A stretch of DNA of 64,000 nt from Gordius sp. MW1 (GCA_964036665.1 OZ038526.1:9300001-9364000); one strand, 5' to 3'; shown: positions 1 through 11,079, counted from the first letter of the stretch. A program made the numbers and translations. Notes: generated by a model not told the origin, from the sequence alone.

Positions 1-228
1 AATATATGCCTTAATAAAGTTAATAAAAAATTATTTGAGACGATGTTTATGATACCGATAAACATATAGCCCCGGTCTCCCCTAATGATTTTTGCCCCTA
101 TTGCCTCTTATTGTTAAAAAGCAAGCATAGATAATCATAATTGATAAAAATCAGTAACCTAGCTGAAAAATTAATTAAAATATTATTAATTTATTTCATT
201 ACACAAATACGTTTAAAAGTGAGTATAA

Positions 229-853
229 TTAATTAGCCTGGGTGGATTGAGATTCAAGTGGTTTAAAGTAAGGCCATGCATAGACCTTGGCTCCTATTAA
301 AGTCACTTTCCCACAGAGACCATTAAAGACCCACCGGGTGGGCATTTTAACAAAATTTGTGCGATTAGAGCTAAATACGATTTTCAAATTTGAATTATTA
401 AGATTTGTAACCTTTAACATAGATAGGCAGGTATTTTTCTTTAATTTAACATATTTATTCAATATAGTTCTTATCAAAAGGGTTAAAAAATGTATTATAC
501 GATATTATTCCTATTAATAGTGGCTACAAAGACTTACGCAATCGTGCTAGATTTGTTTAAATTAAGTTATTAAAGTGACGTTTATTTTCAAATAGCCAGG
601 CAGGTCGGGTAGATTTTACAATCGCGACGTGGCTTGGTGGACAATTAGATAGGGTGTGGACTGGCGGACAAAAATATAGTTAGATGAGCCGGATTGGAGC
701 AGTAAATTATGGGCAAAGCTTTTCTCTGCTAGCCACGACAAGCCAAGAATAGTTTGCCGTGACTTCAGGATTAATTTAAGAGTTCGACAGTTACCTGTCA
801 GAGCAATACACAATTTAATAATATATAATTGTCATGCATCTTTAAAGGTCTAA
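229..853. other. Coding-like segment, strand unresolved
   Basis: Two stretches here have open frames on both strands and I recognise neither. On the minus strand, frames of 82 and 65 codons lie at 477 to 229 and 813 to 616. On the plus strand, an open stretch 284-430 sits between an AG and a CAG/GT junction, and a second, 680-853, begins after a TATAG acceptor-like site and ends in TAA; both keep phase 0. A plus-strand gene ending at 853 would converge with the CALHM gene ending at 925. No domain is visible, and chance open frames are a real alternative. Confidence 0.2.
814..819 (-). promoter_or_regulatory. Possible polyadenylation signal of the CALHM gene
   Basis: The minus strand reads ATTAAA, the commonest variant of AATAAA, about 105 bases past the CALHM stop codon. 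The position is reasonable for a 3' UTR, but the motif is frequent in DNA this AT-rich. Confidence 0.3.
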
Positions 854-924
854 AAGATCAAAATGCGCAAAATAGAACATGTAATCATTCCATTATTTAA
901 ATTATTCAACAATGTATGAGTGTT

Positions 925-1176
925 TTAGTGTGATTCTGAGTGTACGATGAATGGTTTCGCTTCCAAATTGTCACCATTACCACCCTCAGTACTAAGCGGA
1001 ATTAAGCGATTAGAAGGTTTCAGCTCCATTAAAAGGGGATCGCTATGAGTCTTGATTATAAACTGCTTAAGATGCGTGCTTGGAACCAAGGATTCCCACC
1101 ATCTGGACGTCTTGTTTTCATCCTTTTGATCAAAATAATTTGCTACTTGTTCATGAGCTAATTTTCCAGCTCTAGC
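925..1176 (-). CDS. CALHM exon 5 (C-terminal tail and stop)
   Basis: It starts after a TATATAG acceptor in phase 0 and reads 83 codons to a TAA. The opening ARAGKLAHEQVANYF corresponds to the last conserved C-terminal helix of the family. The rest (NKTSRWWESLVPS and beyond) is a polar tail I cannot match to any family, as expected for these proteins. Confidence 0.82.
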   Translation of the reverse strand, partial: ARAGKLAHEQVANYFDQKDENKTSRWWESLVPSTHLKQFIIKTHSDPLLMELKPSNRLIPLSTEGGNGDNLEAKPFIVHSESH

Positions 1177-4100
1177 CTATATATTTAAAAATTAAACAAG
1201 GGCTTGAATACCCGTCAAAGAAGCAGAATGATGAAAAAGTAGCAGAAAAATATTTTTTTAGATAATCAATATATTAGAATTAAATCTCAAATGGGGAGGG
1301 AATTTCTGAGTATTCCTAACCCTAACCCTATACTGCATAATTATAGGTTAAAACTTAAATTCTATGTTAAGTCCTGACCAATCTTGATGAATTCTGACCA
1401 ATTTGGCTGCTATTTTTCTGCTACTTTGACCGGGTGCCGATAAATTCGTAGTTTTTTTGGTTTTTACAATTTTGATCTAGTACTATAGCAAATATTATTT
1501 TCAAAGGGAGAATAATAAATATCCATATATTAAAAATCCTTTGAATCTGCAAAATAAGTGGGTGCCTTATTACACAAGGATTTGAACAAAAAAGCCCTTA
1601 ACCTCCTATTTTTTGATATTATTTAGGGGTTGGATTTGGAATATTTTCTCCTCCCTATGCTCCCTTTATGTGATATCTGTAATTTAAACATTCAAAAATT
1701 TAAAGTCAATTACTGCAACTGTTATTAGGTTAACGTTAAAATGTTTAAAATCGCAAATCTTGATATCTATGTTCAGGTTTTTTAAGTATAACAAATCATA
1801 TTTTATAAAAATTAAGCGATTTTGTAATACATCTAGATCTTTAATATTAATATTGAGATTGTTATTTTATATTTCACACATACCCTCGTGACACTTTCAA
1901 TCTCGTTCTCTTCTCGAGTTTCGTAAATTGCCTCAAAACGCTTTTCATAATAATTTTCTTTCCCGCATATCGTTGGAAGGTACACTGGTTAATAAAATAA
2001 TATAATATTGAAATAAATCTCAAGCGGATTGGCCATTACAATAGACTTCTTATTATACATGCCCTATGCCATTGATTCCTGTTTAACTAATTGTTTAGTA
2101 ATTTTACAACCGATAAAATTTATTTTACTGCGTTAAGTTTTAGAAACGTTATTTTTATTTCAAGAATTTGGAGTATCTTATTATCAATTTATGCAAAGTT
2201 CTAATTGCATATAACAAGAATTCGCTTGTTTGACTGGTCTTTTTTTCACCCAGTTCGACCAATTTTAATTAATTAAGACCCATTTTGGACATCTTATTTA
2301 GAGACCTGCAAAATCGATTTTTTTAAGGCCCGGCCCGAGCCCGGAATTTAAAATGGAAAAAAATCAGGCCCGACCTGAATTTTAGCATCTTTGCCCGGAC
2401 CCGGCCCCGAATTTTAGTAATTGCAGAAACTTAATCAAATTTTGGTAAATTTTTTTTTAAATAATAAAACGCACGTAATAAAATTATAAATCGATAACAA
2501 AACTATACTGATGTAAAATAACACAGGCATCAAAAATTTCCGTGTTTATATTTGTTCTAGGCTTTTCATAAATGCGGCCTGCTGACGAAAAGCACCTCTC
2601 ACTCGAGGCAAAAGCTGGTGTCAAAAAATCTTATAAACAAGAGGGCTAAGAGCTGGAAATGACCACTGTGGTCTTTCCACCAATCCGATAATTTTTTTTT
2701 ATCGTTGATCTTTAACTTTGTGTTGGTGTTTCCTCTACATCTTTCCTTTCTTCATAGAAAATGTTTCATGCCATATCCATTCCACAAAAATGAACTATTG
2801 AGGATATGAGATTTTTTTTTGATTTTTGCAGGGCTTGTAAATTTTGTTAAAAGTGGCTTGCATAGGTAATTGTCAAAAAAAATTTCCTGGACTTCTTTAT
2901 AGCATTTATGCCTTTGGAGATGAGTGTTCCATATATTATCAAAATTAACATAAATAATTACCTGGTGAGCAGGAATTATAGAATAACACATTCTTGCAAA
3001 TCTTACAAAAAACAAAATCTATTTTCTTAAAATCTTTTCCATACTTCACTCTTTTTCTAAGATTTTCTTTTACTTATAAAATTCTATCTGAATATTTTCA
3101 GCTATTGACATTAGATTTTTTTGTTCCATACTTAACATTTTTGATAAATTATACTATTAAACAAAAATATTTAAGCTTATATACAGTAGTAACAGAGGCA
3201 GGATCATCTAAGTAGGGGGGGGGGAGGGCAGGGTAAATTTTGTGTCAAAAAATTTTGAGTAAACAAAAACTAATTAAAATTATATAAATTTAATATCTAA
3301 GATGGGTTTTTGGTGAAAAATGTCAAATTGCAAAGTGCTCATTCCAATTTTTTTGTTTGTGCTAATTAGGCCCATTATTGAACGAAACCCATTGTTAAAC
3401 TAAACACTTGCATGGGCCTTTTAGGCTTAATTTTCCCACCAGTACCAAAAAGTGTCCCGCCCCGGGACCGTTAAAATGAGATTATAAGCCTGAGTTCGCC
3501 CCGCTGATTTTTTGTAATGCACAGGCCCAGCCTACACATTCCAAAAAAATCTTAAATTTTCTGGGGATTTTTAAACATTTTTTGTCAATACCAAAACAAT
3601 TATTTATTTTTATGTGGAAAATGTTCAATAATCATGTTAAATACATCAGTCTCAAACAGGCTTTTGTTTCTTCCAGCAAGTTAAATTTTCATTAGTAGCA
3701 CTTGAAGTTGCATAAAACTACTTATGATAATTGAAACTCTATGCTAGGCAAATTTTATACAAACACATTTTTGTTAATGTTTAACGATCCCCTTTTTAAA
3801 AATAAGAACATTGGGATGGGATCCACTTCTTTATGAATCACAAGTAATAAATAGCAAACAAAAATTAATAAGGATTTGTTTATATTGTAAAGTTAAATAT
3901 AATAAAAAACAACATTTTTATTTATTAAAACAAAAGGTTTTGCCCCTACTAAAAGCCAGGACCGTCCCGAGCCCGTTTTATTACCATAACGCTCGTCCAA
4001 GCCAGGCCCGCAATTTTTAACAAAAGCCCATGCCTGGCTTTGGGGGTGCCAGCTGTATTTGCTAAAATATTGTTAGCTATTAGCTATAACATGATCATTA

Positions 4101-6802
4101 AAAAGTAAACTTAAAAAAAAAGAATTTAAACCATAAGGAATATTAATTTTTAGTTGAATTAGCACGCACAATTTCTAAAGAAATTAATTTTTAAACTATG
4201 TTTAAAAATGAAGCATGCCAAAGAAATGAGCATAACGATTTGTAAAATTATCATTTATTCTGATATTAATTATTTGAATTTTATTATTATACTCGTCTCT
4301 AGTTATATAACCAAAACTTTTATAAACAAGGAACTAATTAATGTAAATTAAATAACCATATTAAATACTTATAAAAATAAAATAATTTATCATTAAAATT
4401 TGGGCATCAGCATCTTCCTTGTTTATTTAGAGGTTGAGATAGTTTTTTTGGAGAAATAATTAAAAATTAAATCTTATTACAACACACGCACTCGGGACAG
4501 AAAATTTTTGTACAAAGAGTATTATCTGAAATTAAATTACAAATCAATTAAGATAACTTATTATTTCATATGAGCAAACAAGACTCCCATTAATACCATT
4601 AAATTTTTTCGCATAATTTGAAAAAAAAATTCAAATTTTTTTGCCCATGGGAGGGGGGGTCCTAACCCAAAGCCCCCCCCCCCTTCCCTACGCTACTGTA
4701 TACTAGAATAAGCGCGAAATGAATAAATTAGTGTTTTACAGATTCAATAATTTGTAATTAATTTAACAGAATAAAAGACTACTTAGGCTCTTCTAAATTA
4801 TTTCAGGCCAGGCCTATGATTTGTAAATTAGGCCCGGCCCGGAATTTTTAAGCCTCAAAATTCAAGGCCCGAGCCGGGCCCGGGCTTTTCCGGGCCGGGC
4901 CTCTAATCTTATTAGAGAAATGTGCAAACTCAAATTAATATTACATAAAAATCGCAAATCATTTTGATATATAATGCTAATAATACACATTGGTGTCACT
5001 TACTTATACCAAACAGAGATGTCAGAGAACCGATGATAATCCATCCGATAATTTGAGCTTTTGCTTTGATTTCTACATTATTAAAACAGTTTGGGTCGCA
5101 AGGATGTGACGAAAAAGCACACACTAAAAATCTGTAATAAGGAATACGCCAAATTTTACATCTCACATTAATTCTAACATCGTGTATTTCTTTTCAAATA
5201 TAATATTTGGGTTTAATTTTATTTCCATATAGATCAAGGCTACGTAAGCAAAACATTTTGTAAACCTAAACTATCTTAATTGATCATATAATTATTTTTG
5301 TATGTGCTATGGTTATCAATAGTATCAGAGGTAAATAAACGTCTATATAGACCCTACTTCGAATTTTTCCTAAAAAACGCTTATTTTTGATTTAATTGCA
5401 AAATCGTATGATATTTGATAAGTAAAATTTAAAACTAATTCAATCCAGAATATAATGAATTTTTTCGATTTGTGAACATAAATTGATTCTTTCAGCTGTC
5501 TTGCTCAACCCAATCAAATAGGTCGGGTTTAAGTTTAATAAGCTCAGAGACTTCCCTTAGGCTAAGCAACTGCAAATCTTTTCAGTTCAGTTATTGATTA
5601 ATTATCGGATTTTTAGCGCGCGCATTGTCAGTCTAATTATTATTATCTAAAAGAGTATCCCCTTGAGGATTTATATCACTGCTTGGAAAATTAGCAACGC
5701 ATCGGTTATCTCTAAGACAAAAATGGCAAATCAATATTTATAAAATGTCTAAATGATCTAAATTGAACAATAAATGATAAAGTAAGAGGAAGAGAGAGGA
5801 AAACCTTCCATCCATGAAAGATATGAAAAGCCATATAAGTGACGGGGTCAGGGAGGCTATAATTATTTTGACGATTTGACGAGGTTCAAGGGTGCACGAC
5901 GAAAACCTTGGGACAGCCTTGGCGTTTTTAATTTTATACTCCCGATCCACGTGTTGGGATTTCGATTGAATTTTGTTTGCACCGCAAGGCAACTTGCAAC
6001 AGCCCGTCATCAATTTCCATAAATTACTCGAGATACAAAATTCTTGCAACGGCATAAATTAAAAATTTTATGAGACATACAATCTTCATTTATTTTAATA
6101 ATTGTGAAAAGTAGCAAATTTTTTTGAGATTAAATATTACTTATATTTTACAAATTAATGTTTTGTAAATTTAATTCGAACACCTTTATAATGCCTCTAT
6201 AATAGATTTAGGTAATTTTTAATATATGGCAAACATAAATATTATCTTGGAGCATTACTTATGACAAACAGGCAGAGGGCCGGCATCAGGACAAAAGTTA
6301 AGCCGTAAGCTCGCCGAAATTTTGCATTTTGTCTCAAAGTCTCATCGTCGTGCATTGTCATGGGTTTACCCAGGCGGAGTTTATTCAGGGTTCGTTTAGA
6401 TGTATTATATCGTAACTCATTGCTAGATGGTGGAGTGGATGGCCTAGATTTTACTAGCCTGTAAACATGGTAGTTAGATAATTCATTTGTTCCCATCCGG
6501 CTGCCATCGTAATTAGTTTTAACAGGGGCTTTAACGTAAGGCAAAACCAAGGGCAAAGTATCGTTATGTCTGAGGCAGGGCATGGTTTCGGGCAAGCACG
6601 GGCAAACGAATAAAAAAGAACGGAATATCCGCTGAGCGATGTATATGAATACGAGAACGACCACCTGTCTAAGCACGGTTCGATGATTAGCTACAAAGTT
6701 TTGGAATTGTTTTAAGGCATTCGGATCATCTTGTTTTGTGGTTGTTGGGGGCTCAACCTTTTCCTTTGAGTTTTCCATGTTAATCTTGACGTCCGTTGAC
6801 AT
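925..6802 (-). CDS. CALHM-family large-pore ion channel, five exons, 420 aa
   Basis: This is a calcium homeostasis modulator family member. These proteins assemble plasma-membrane channels that pass ions and ATP. Exons, all minus strand: 6802-6259, 6042-5805, 5131-5004, 1984-1884, 1176-925. All introns are GT-AG and the phases (1, 2, 1, 0) join without a break, giving 1263 coding bases. Family marks appear in order: an N-terminal FQNFVANH-like segment, TM1, a CPCLP motif (C67, C69), TM2, a WKLMTGCC motif after TM2, TM3 ending MDGR, VCAF and a Cys-rich second loop, TM4 with the AQIIGW motif, then a charged cytosolic helix region (GKENYYEKRFEAIYE). The start at 6802 follows an in-frame stop and agrees with the short cytosolic N terminus. 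Oddly, about 90 residues lie between CPCLP and TM2, where CALHMs I know have 10-15. Subtype is unresolved; the TGCC motif resembles the CALHM2/4/5/6 branch. Confidence 0.87.
1177..1883 (-). other. CALHM intron 4
   Basis: A 707 bp AT-rich intron with GT-AG ends. It holds two and a half copies of the CCCTAA hexamer (1316-1330), too few for a telomere-type array. I see no gene or element inside. Confidence 0.7.
1884..1984 (-). CDS. CALHM exon 4 (start of cytosolic C-terminal region)
   Basis: This 101-base exon has acceptor AACCAG and donor AGG/GTATGT. It encodes 33 residues, strongly charged, beginning YLPTICGKENYYEKRFEAIY, matching the aromatic and acidic helix that follows TM4 in CALHMs. It completes the codon split by intron 3 as Met. 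It lies 3 kb from exon 3 because a hAT element sits in that intron. Confidence 0.8.
2299..4905. mobile_element. hAT-type DNA element in CALHM intron 3
   Basis: The left tip reads TAGAGACCTGCA and the right tip ends GGGCCTCTA. The octamer ATCTTATT flanks it exactly on both sides (2291-2298 and 4906-4913), the 8 bp target duplication expected of hAT elements. GC-rich blocks built on GGCCCG and CCCGAGC lie just inside each end (2325-2410 and 4800-4900) and again at 3440-3560 and 3945-4045, in contrast to the AT-rich core. No transposase frame is visible, so it is non-autonomous or decayed. It lies wholly between exons 3 and 4. Confidence 0.85.
3184..4698. mobile_element. Possible nested DNA element with G-run ends
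   Basis: CAGTAGTAACAG at 3184 and CGCTACTG ending at 4698 form a short inverted terminal match. Each is followed inward by a G run (read from the tip), at 3215-3225 and 4670-4683, and the inner sequences are similar. The flanking octamers do not match, so the boundary is only a suggestion. It could instead be internal structure of the 2299-4905 element. Confidence 0.35.
5004..5131 (-). CDS. CALHM exon 3 (second extracellular loop and TM4)
   Basis: It runs from a clear TTATTACAG acceptor to a consensus A/GTAAGT donor. It encodes FLVCAF, a loop with two more cysteines (HPC, PNC), and TM4 with the family-typical AQIIGW. The first- and second-loop cysteines form disulfides in known CALHMs, and the needed residues are present here. 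The exon is 42 full codons plus two split codons. Confidence 0.85.
5132..5804 (-). other. CALHM intron 2
   Basis: A 673 bp AT-rich intron between exons 3 and 2. I see no open frame, repeat or element in it. Confidence 0.7.
5805..6042 (-). CDS. CALHM exon 2 (TM2 end, first cytosolic loop, TM3)
   Basis: The acceptor is TTGCAAG at 6043-6049, chosen because an in-frame TAA lies just upstream and because the join makes the TM2-to-WKLMTGCC spacing equal to that of other CALHMs. The exon has a Cys- and Lys-rich loop, then TM3 (IVKIIIASLTPSLIWLFISF) and MDGR. The donor is AAG/GTTTTC, phase 2, and is weak. The codon interrupted by intron 1 reads Lys, slightly odd inside TM2. Confidence 0.82.
6259..6802 (-). 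CDS. CALHM exon 1 (residues 1-181)
   Basis: It holds a roughly 30-residue polar N terminus, TM1 (about residues 46-65), CPCLP at 67-71, a long extracellular insert rich in Ser, Thr, Pro and basic residues (about 72-163), and the first half of TM2 (LTFVLMPALCLFVI). The donor is A/GTAATG, phase 1. An open frame reads a few codons past this donor to a TAA, but joining to exon 2 restores a gapless TM2 alignment with the family. Confidence 0.85.
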
Positions 6803-7700
6803 TGCTAGATATTGAGAGATGTAACTATCTTAAATTTTACATTAAAGACGAAAGACGGATATATTTTCAATAAATGATCCGCGTTTATGAATGACAATAA
6901 AGATATTTGATCCAGCCTTGTCCCCTAATGATACACAGTTTAGATCGGGGTTATCGTGATGGTAAATTTGTTAGTTTTATTGGAAAGATCTCACTGTCAA
7001 TAACGCGAAAGTTGGGAGCTTATTTGCGAAAATCAAAATTGACTTTAATTTTTGAACTACCCTTAAATGCGAGTTTGTATTAGCAAGTAGGGTATAAGGT
7101 CGTTTTAATTCATTCTCCGCACCCCTTCTTATCATTCAGATAACACATTTAAGGGCGCAGTAATAAATTTGACTAATCTCGAGCAACCTCAATATAGCTT
7201 CGGGGAATGCATTTAGCACCCGATCTTCTATTGCAAAATCCTTGTTTATAAAAATATATTTTAGCAATGTTAAAACAACCTAAACATCATTATTATAAAA
7301 GCGCAAAATAAGCTTTTGTCTCGATACAAAGGCCTTGAATGTAAAAACGTGACAGCTTGGGTTTCTAGGAAACCTTACTAGCGATCATATCATAACATTG
7401 CCAAAATCTTTAAATTTTACTATCACTGCTGCTACTTAGGGCGTCATGAGCGTGGTTTATTTGGACAAATTATTTAGACAAATTTTTTATACTCCCACAA
7501 TAAATCGTTTTCCCTATTGACCCTTAAGTTAATCGCTTCTTGCATTTTTGACAATTATTGTATATTATACTATTTCTAACCCTGCCATTATTTGTAAAAC
7601 ATAAACAAACCATTTTTAAATTCTAATCGTAAAACTATTAAATCCACATCACTTTGGTAAAGGATGCCAAAATGGTGTCAAACCCGTTTAATTGCAAAGC
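6803..7700. other. Intergenic DNA upstream of the CALHM gene
   Basis: It should contain the CALHM promoter, since the gene starts at 6802 and reads leftwards, but I cannot identify a TATA box or initiator with confidence. No coding frame or repeat stands out. Confidence 0.4.
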
Positions 7701-7714
7701 CTTGGGCCTGAATT

Positions 7715-8001
7715 TTTTTCGCGATTAACCGATATTTCGCGATTAAACGATGGAAATAAACGTATATGTACATTATATTGAATATTCATTTCTTACGCTT
7801 CGCAATAAAACGATATTTTATATAATTATCTGGTTGATTTAAGGACTCGAAAATGTTTGTGAATATCCGATATTGTACTATTAAGCGATTTGTCAATAAA
7901 CGATGTTTTTGTTAATATTATCGTTAAAAAAAAACAAAATGGCGGTTAACTTCGCGATTAAAAGAATTTACGATAATCCGATTTGCGATTAAGGACGACT
8001 G
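7715..8001. mobile_element. Remnant with CGATTAA repeats and a pogo/Tigger-like end
   Basis: Several CGATTAA and CGATAT motifs cluster between 7720 and 7990. The segment ends GCGATTAAGGACGACTG at 8001 followed by TA. Read inward, this is CAGTCGTCC, the style of terminus seen in pogo/Tigger elements, which insert at TA. No matching left end is visible and no transposase frame, so it may be one end of a truncated element. Confidence 0.35.
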
Positions 8002-8849
8002 TAATATTTTTTTTACAATTAATTGCTATCAAAGTCGATGAAGGTTTAATTCAAAGCATTGTATAAAATTTTTGAATATCAAGCATTTACTAAAGATGAA
8101 TAAAATAAATAATATAAAATTAGGTGTTATAAAAATTTGAAAAAACATTCCATTATAGCAAGGGTTATTTACAAAATTAAAATGTTATATCGATTTTCTG
8201 TCCAATAAAAAGATTTGCGATTATCATGAGAAAGCCAAGAAACTTGTTTCCCTATTTTTTTAAATTTGTGGACCAAAGGTTGTATGGGTAATTGTTTCAA
8301 TGGGACAAAAAAAGCTATTAATTTATTCCGTTCCGAATATTCTGACATTTTAAAGGTCTCAGCAGAAGTGAGAAGAGCCTAGTTTTAGTGAGATGGAGTG
8401 AAGACATCAATAATATTCAAGTCCAATCCAAAAAGGGTCCCCTTTTCCATGGAGCTAGCGTTTGTTCGTAGAATCTTTCTATTTATACATATACATGTGT
8501 GTTGAAGATAGAAGGGGGTCCAACTTCGCTAAATTAGCTATGGATTAGTTTATTTACCGCGGCTTGACGTAGGTACCGAAATTGTGAATGCAATGGGCCA
8601 TAGTGGCTGTTAGGTTTGACTGAATTATTCCACTGTGAGCGAGTGTGTTAAATAATTATATTGCACCCCAGCTAAGGCCCTCAGAAGTAAGGATTTCGTG
8701 ATCTGATAGAGGTAGACTGAGATTGGCTAAGAAAAGCCTTTAACCATTCCTGACCTGACCGTTAATCAAGAGTTTCAAGCATTTTAAGTCCCTCTGCAAA
8801 AACGCCAGGCATAAGAGATTAAAGAGCACTCTGACAGTGGGCCACACCA
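8002..8849. other. Unassigned region
   Basis: There is no convincing coding frame. The part from about 8400 onward is less AT-rich than its surroundings and may be decayed 3' sequence of the reverse transcriptase remnant that follows on the minus strand. Confidence 0.3.
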
Positions 8850-10160
8850 ATATTTTTGAATGTTTACTTTCAAAAAATAAGCATAAATTTAGTCTTTCCA
8901 TTGCTGGAAGGCGACATCAAGGGGGGGTGTCAGGCTGTATAGTTAATGATAATATGAGCGTTTGGTTTAACAATAACCGGGTTTTTGTTAATTCTTCTTT
9001 AAGGTATTTTAGAGCGGGATGAACGTCTACAAGGACATTTTGTATGGTACCTTGTACCTAGAGCCCTGCAAAATGAAATTTCTTCTGCCCGAGCCCGGCC
9101 CGAACCCGACTTCTCAATTTATATTTTGCCCGAGCCCGGCCCGAGCCCGAAAGACTTTTTTATTTTAGGCCCGACCCGAGCCCGACCCGATTTTCCAAAT
9201 AAAATTTTTGAAAAAATATATTATCGAAATTTTTTTCACCATCTAGATATAAATGCATTACATTGTTATTACTCCTAATTTACAACTAGAATGAATTTGA
9301 AATAAAAAATCCGTTTTCACGCGTTAGAGTTTATTCAGCTGATCATTTGAAGCTAAAAATTGAAGTTTATAAAATAAATTTTTAACAGTTTCAAATAAAA
9401 AACTTTTTGAAATAATTACTTTTCTTATTTCTAAAGTTGTAACAGTTACTATGATTCTATAAAATATAATAAGATTTGCAATTCAGGTCAGTTATATTAT
9501 ATTAGACAAGGGATATAAGCTGAAGTTTAGAAGCTATATAATGTAGGCTGCGCGAAGATAATTATTAATATTGAGTTGAGTTGATTAAATCCTATTTTAT
9601 AAAAGATTAATTTGCTTTAGTTCAAGGGCGGGGCTCGGGCCCGATTGTTTTATAAAATTCTGCCCGAGCCCGGCCCGAAACCCGATCGGGCCGGGTCGGG
9701 CTTCGGGCAGCCCGTGCAGGGCTCTACTTGTACCACATGGTTAGGGTTAAATTGAACTTCGTTGCCAGCTTCTATCAAGGGCTTTAATACATAGGCAAAA
9801 CAGAAGCTGATACAATGTGTCGCTCTGGTGATTACCTCCGTAAAGTTGATTTGATACTCTATTAAAAATGTAATAGAAATAGGTGGATTACATGCTTTTA
9901 AGGGTGAAGTATTCGGGGTAATATATATAATCTTGACTGAGTAAATGGGATCGAAATATTGATTAATGGCATTCTTGTAATCAATTCTCTTAATTATTGA
10001 GGGGTTTGGAGTTGTAAAAGACAATCGTACTCCTTGGGAAACAAGTGCGTTTAGAGCAAAGAGGAGCTTTGCTTTTGATCCAACTTGTAAAATTTTTTAG
10101 AGCATAGTCTGTTAAGAACAGAGTTCATGGCTGTTGGCCTAACTCCACCATCTGATATGC
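8850..10160 (-). pseudogene. Non-LTR-type reverse transcriptase remnant
   Basis: Read on the minus strand, three pieces fall in the order of one reverse transcriptase family. SDGGVRPTAM (about 10150) matches the DGGVRPIAVG signature of a subgroup of invertebrate non-LTR RTs. THCISFCFAYVLKPLIE (about 9800) is a decayed version of the GVQQGDPLGP...PLI block. GTIQNVLVDVHPALKYL (about 9000) is the segment that follows the catalytic YLDD box. The YLDD residues themselves are lost, and stops and frameshifts break the frame, so the enzyme is dead. The hAT element 9059-9726 splits the last two pieces exactly between neighbouring codons. Sequence on both sides, to about 10890, probably belongs to the same relic but is too decayed to claim. 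Confidence 0.6.
9059..9726. mobile_element. Short hAT element, 668 bp
   Basis: The termini are TAGAGCCCTGCA and TGCAGGGCTCTA, a perfect 12 bp inverted pair. The octamer CTTGTACC is present on both flanks (9051-9058 and 9727-9734). GCCCGAGCCCGG blocks fill the first and last 100 bases around an AT-rich core. With no coding capacity it is a MITE-like, non-autonomous member of the family that includes the elements at 2299 and 18577. It interrupts the reverse transcriptase remnant. Confidence 0.9.
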
Positions 10161-10890
10161 CGAATGTTACAATTAAAAGTGGCGTCAAAGAAATATGAGG
10201 CAAAGTTTCGGTGACTAGACCCTTCATTTTGATGCATGAGAGTGTTTAACAATGGTCCAGGAATGTGTATTAATGAATTTGATAGTTCTTTAAGGTGGGC
10301 TTCGAACAGAACGCTAAGCTTTGCTCCTGTTGAAAGGTGCTATAAAGTATAACGAAAGACTTCTTGAGCGGTCATTAAGGGCTAATAGGGTAAGAGGAGG
10401 TTAGACCTCACTGGGGTGTTTAGCTATTAATGAATCATGTAAAGCTGGCGACGTGGATTGCCCTTTAAATGCGGCAGTTAATCATTTTTCTGAACATAAT
10501 TTTTTCCTTATACAAGGAATAATCGAGCTTGTATATGGTTGCATAAAGTGGTTGGGTCATTTATAGTTGCCAATTTTTAGGATTAATTTTAACTTTGTAA
10601 GAGGAGATGATTGAAGTGGATAATACCCGAGAGAAAACGAGTTGCAAAGTAACAGAATTTTATCTGTGTTCATTGCTAGCATTTTATTAGGTTTTCTTCA
10701 GTAAAAGTTTGAGCAATTAAGTATCTTGGACCTTTATGTATATTTTGCCTAAATATAAAAGGGATGGCTTCCTAAATTTGGGAAAAAGTTGTCCAAGGGG
10801 TTTCTAACAAGGGCATAGCTATTGCTATTTGGGTTTTAGGTTGAGAGGCTTCACCTAGTTTGTCCCTTTGCATCGTACTTTAAAATCTGA
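10161..10890. other. Decayed region, probably part of the RT relic
   Basis: It is less AT-rich than unique DNA nearby and contains short coding-like runs on the minus strand, but I find no motif to anchor it. Confidence 0.3.
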
Positions 10891-10891
10891 C

Positions 10892-11075
10892 CGTGCAGTA
10901 GAGGCCTGCACGGGTGACCGCGGGTTGAGTCTGATTTAAGTTAAAAGTTTTGAAATGTCTTCGGGTCGGGTCGAGATCGGTTTGAAATTGTAAAATGTTT
11001 TCCGTCGTTAGGGTTCGGGTTGTAAATTTTTCAGGTCGGGTTCGGGTTTAATATTAAATTGCTTTTGAATGGGGT
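10892..11075. mobile_element. Left end of a hAT-like element
   Basis: It begins TAGAGGCCTGCACGGGTGACC, similar to the TAGAG.CCTGCA tips of neighbouring hAT elements. GGGTCGGG and GGGTTCGGG blocks follow over 180 bp. I cannot find the right terminus or the target duplication, so the element is truncated or its far end is diverged. Confidence 0.5.
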
Positions 11076-11079
11076 CGAA

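Noticed and set aside
2752..3215. 87- and 73-codon frames inside the CALHM intron element
   Set aside because: AT-rich chance frames on opposite strands, with no hAT transposase motif.
9650..10024. A single 124-codon gene on the minus strand
   Set aside because: The frame joins RT relic sequence to the end of the hAT element; its last part is GC-rich repeat translation.
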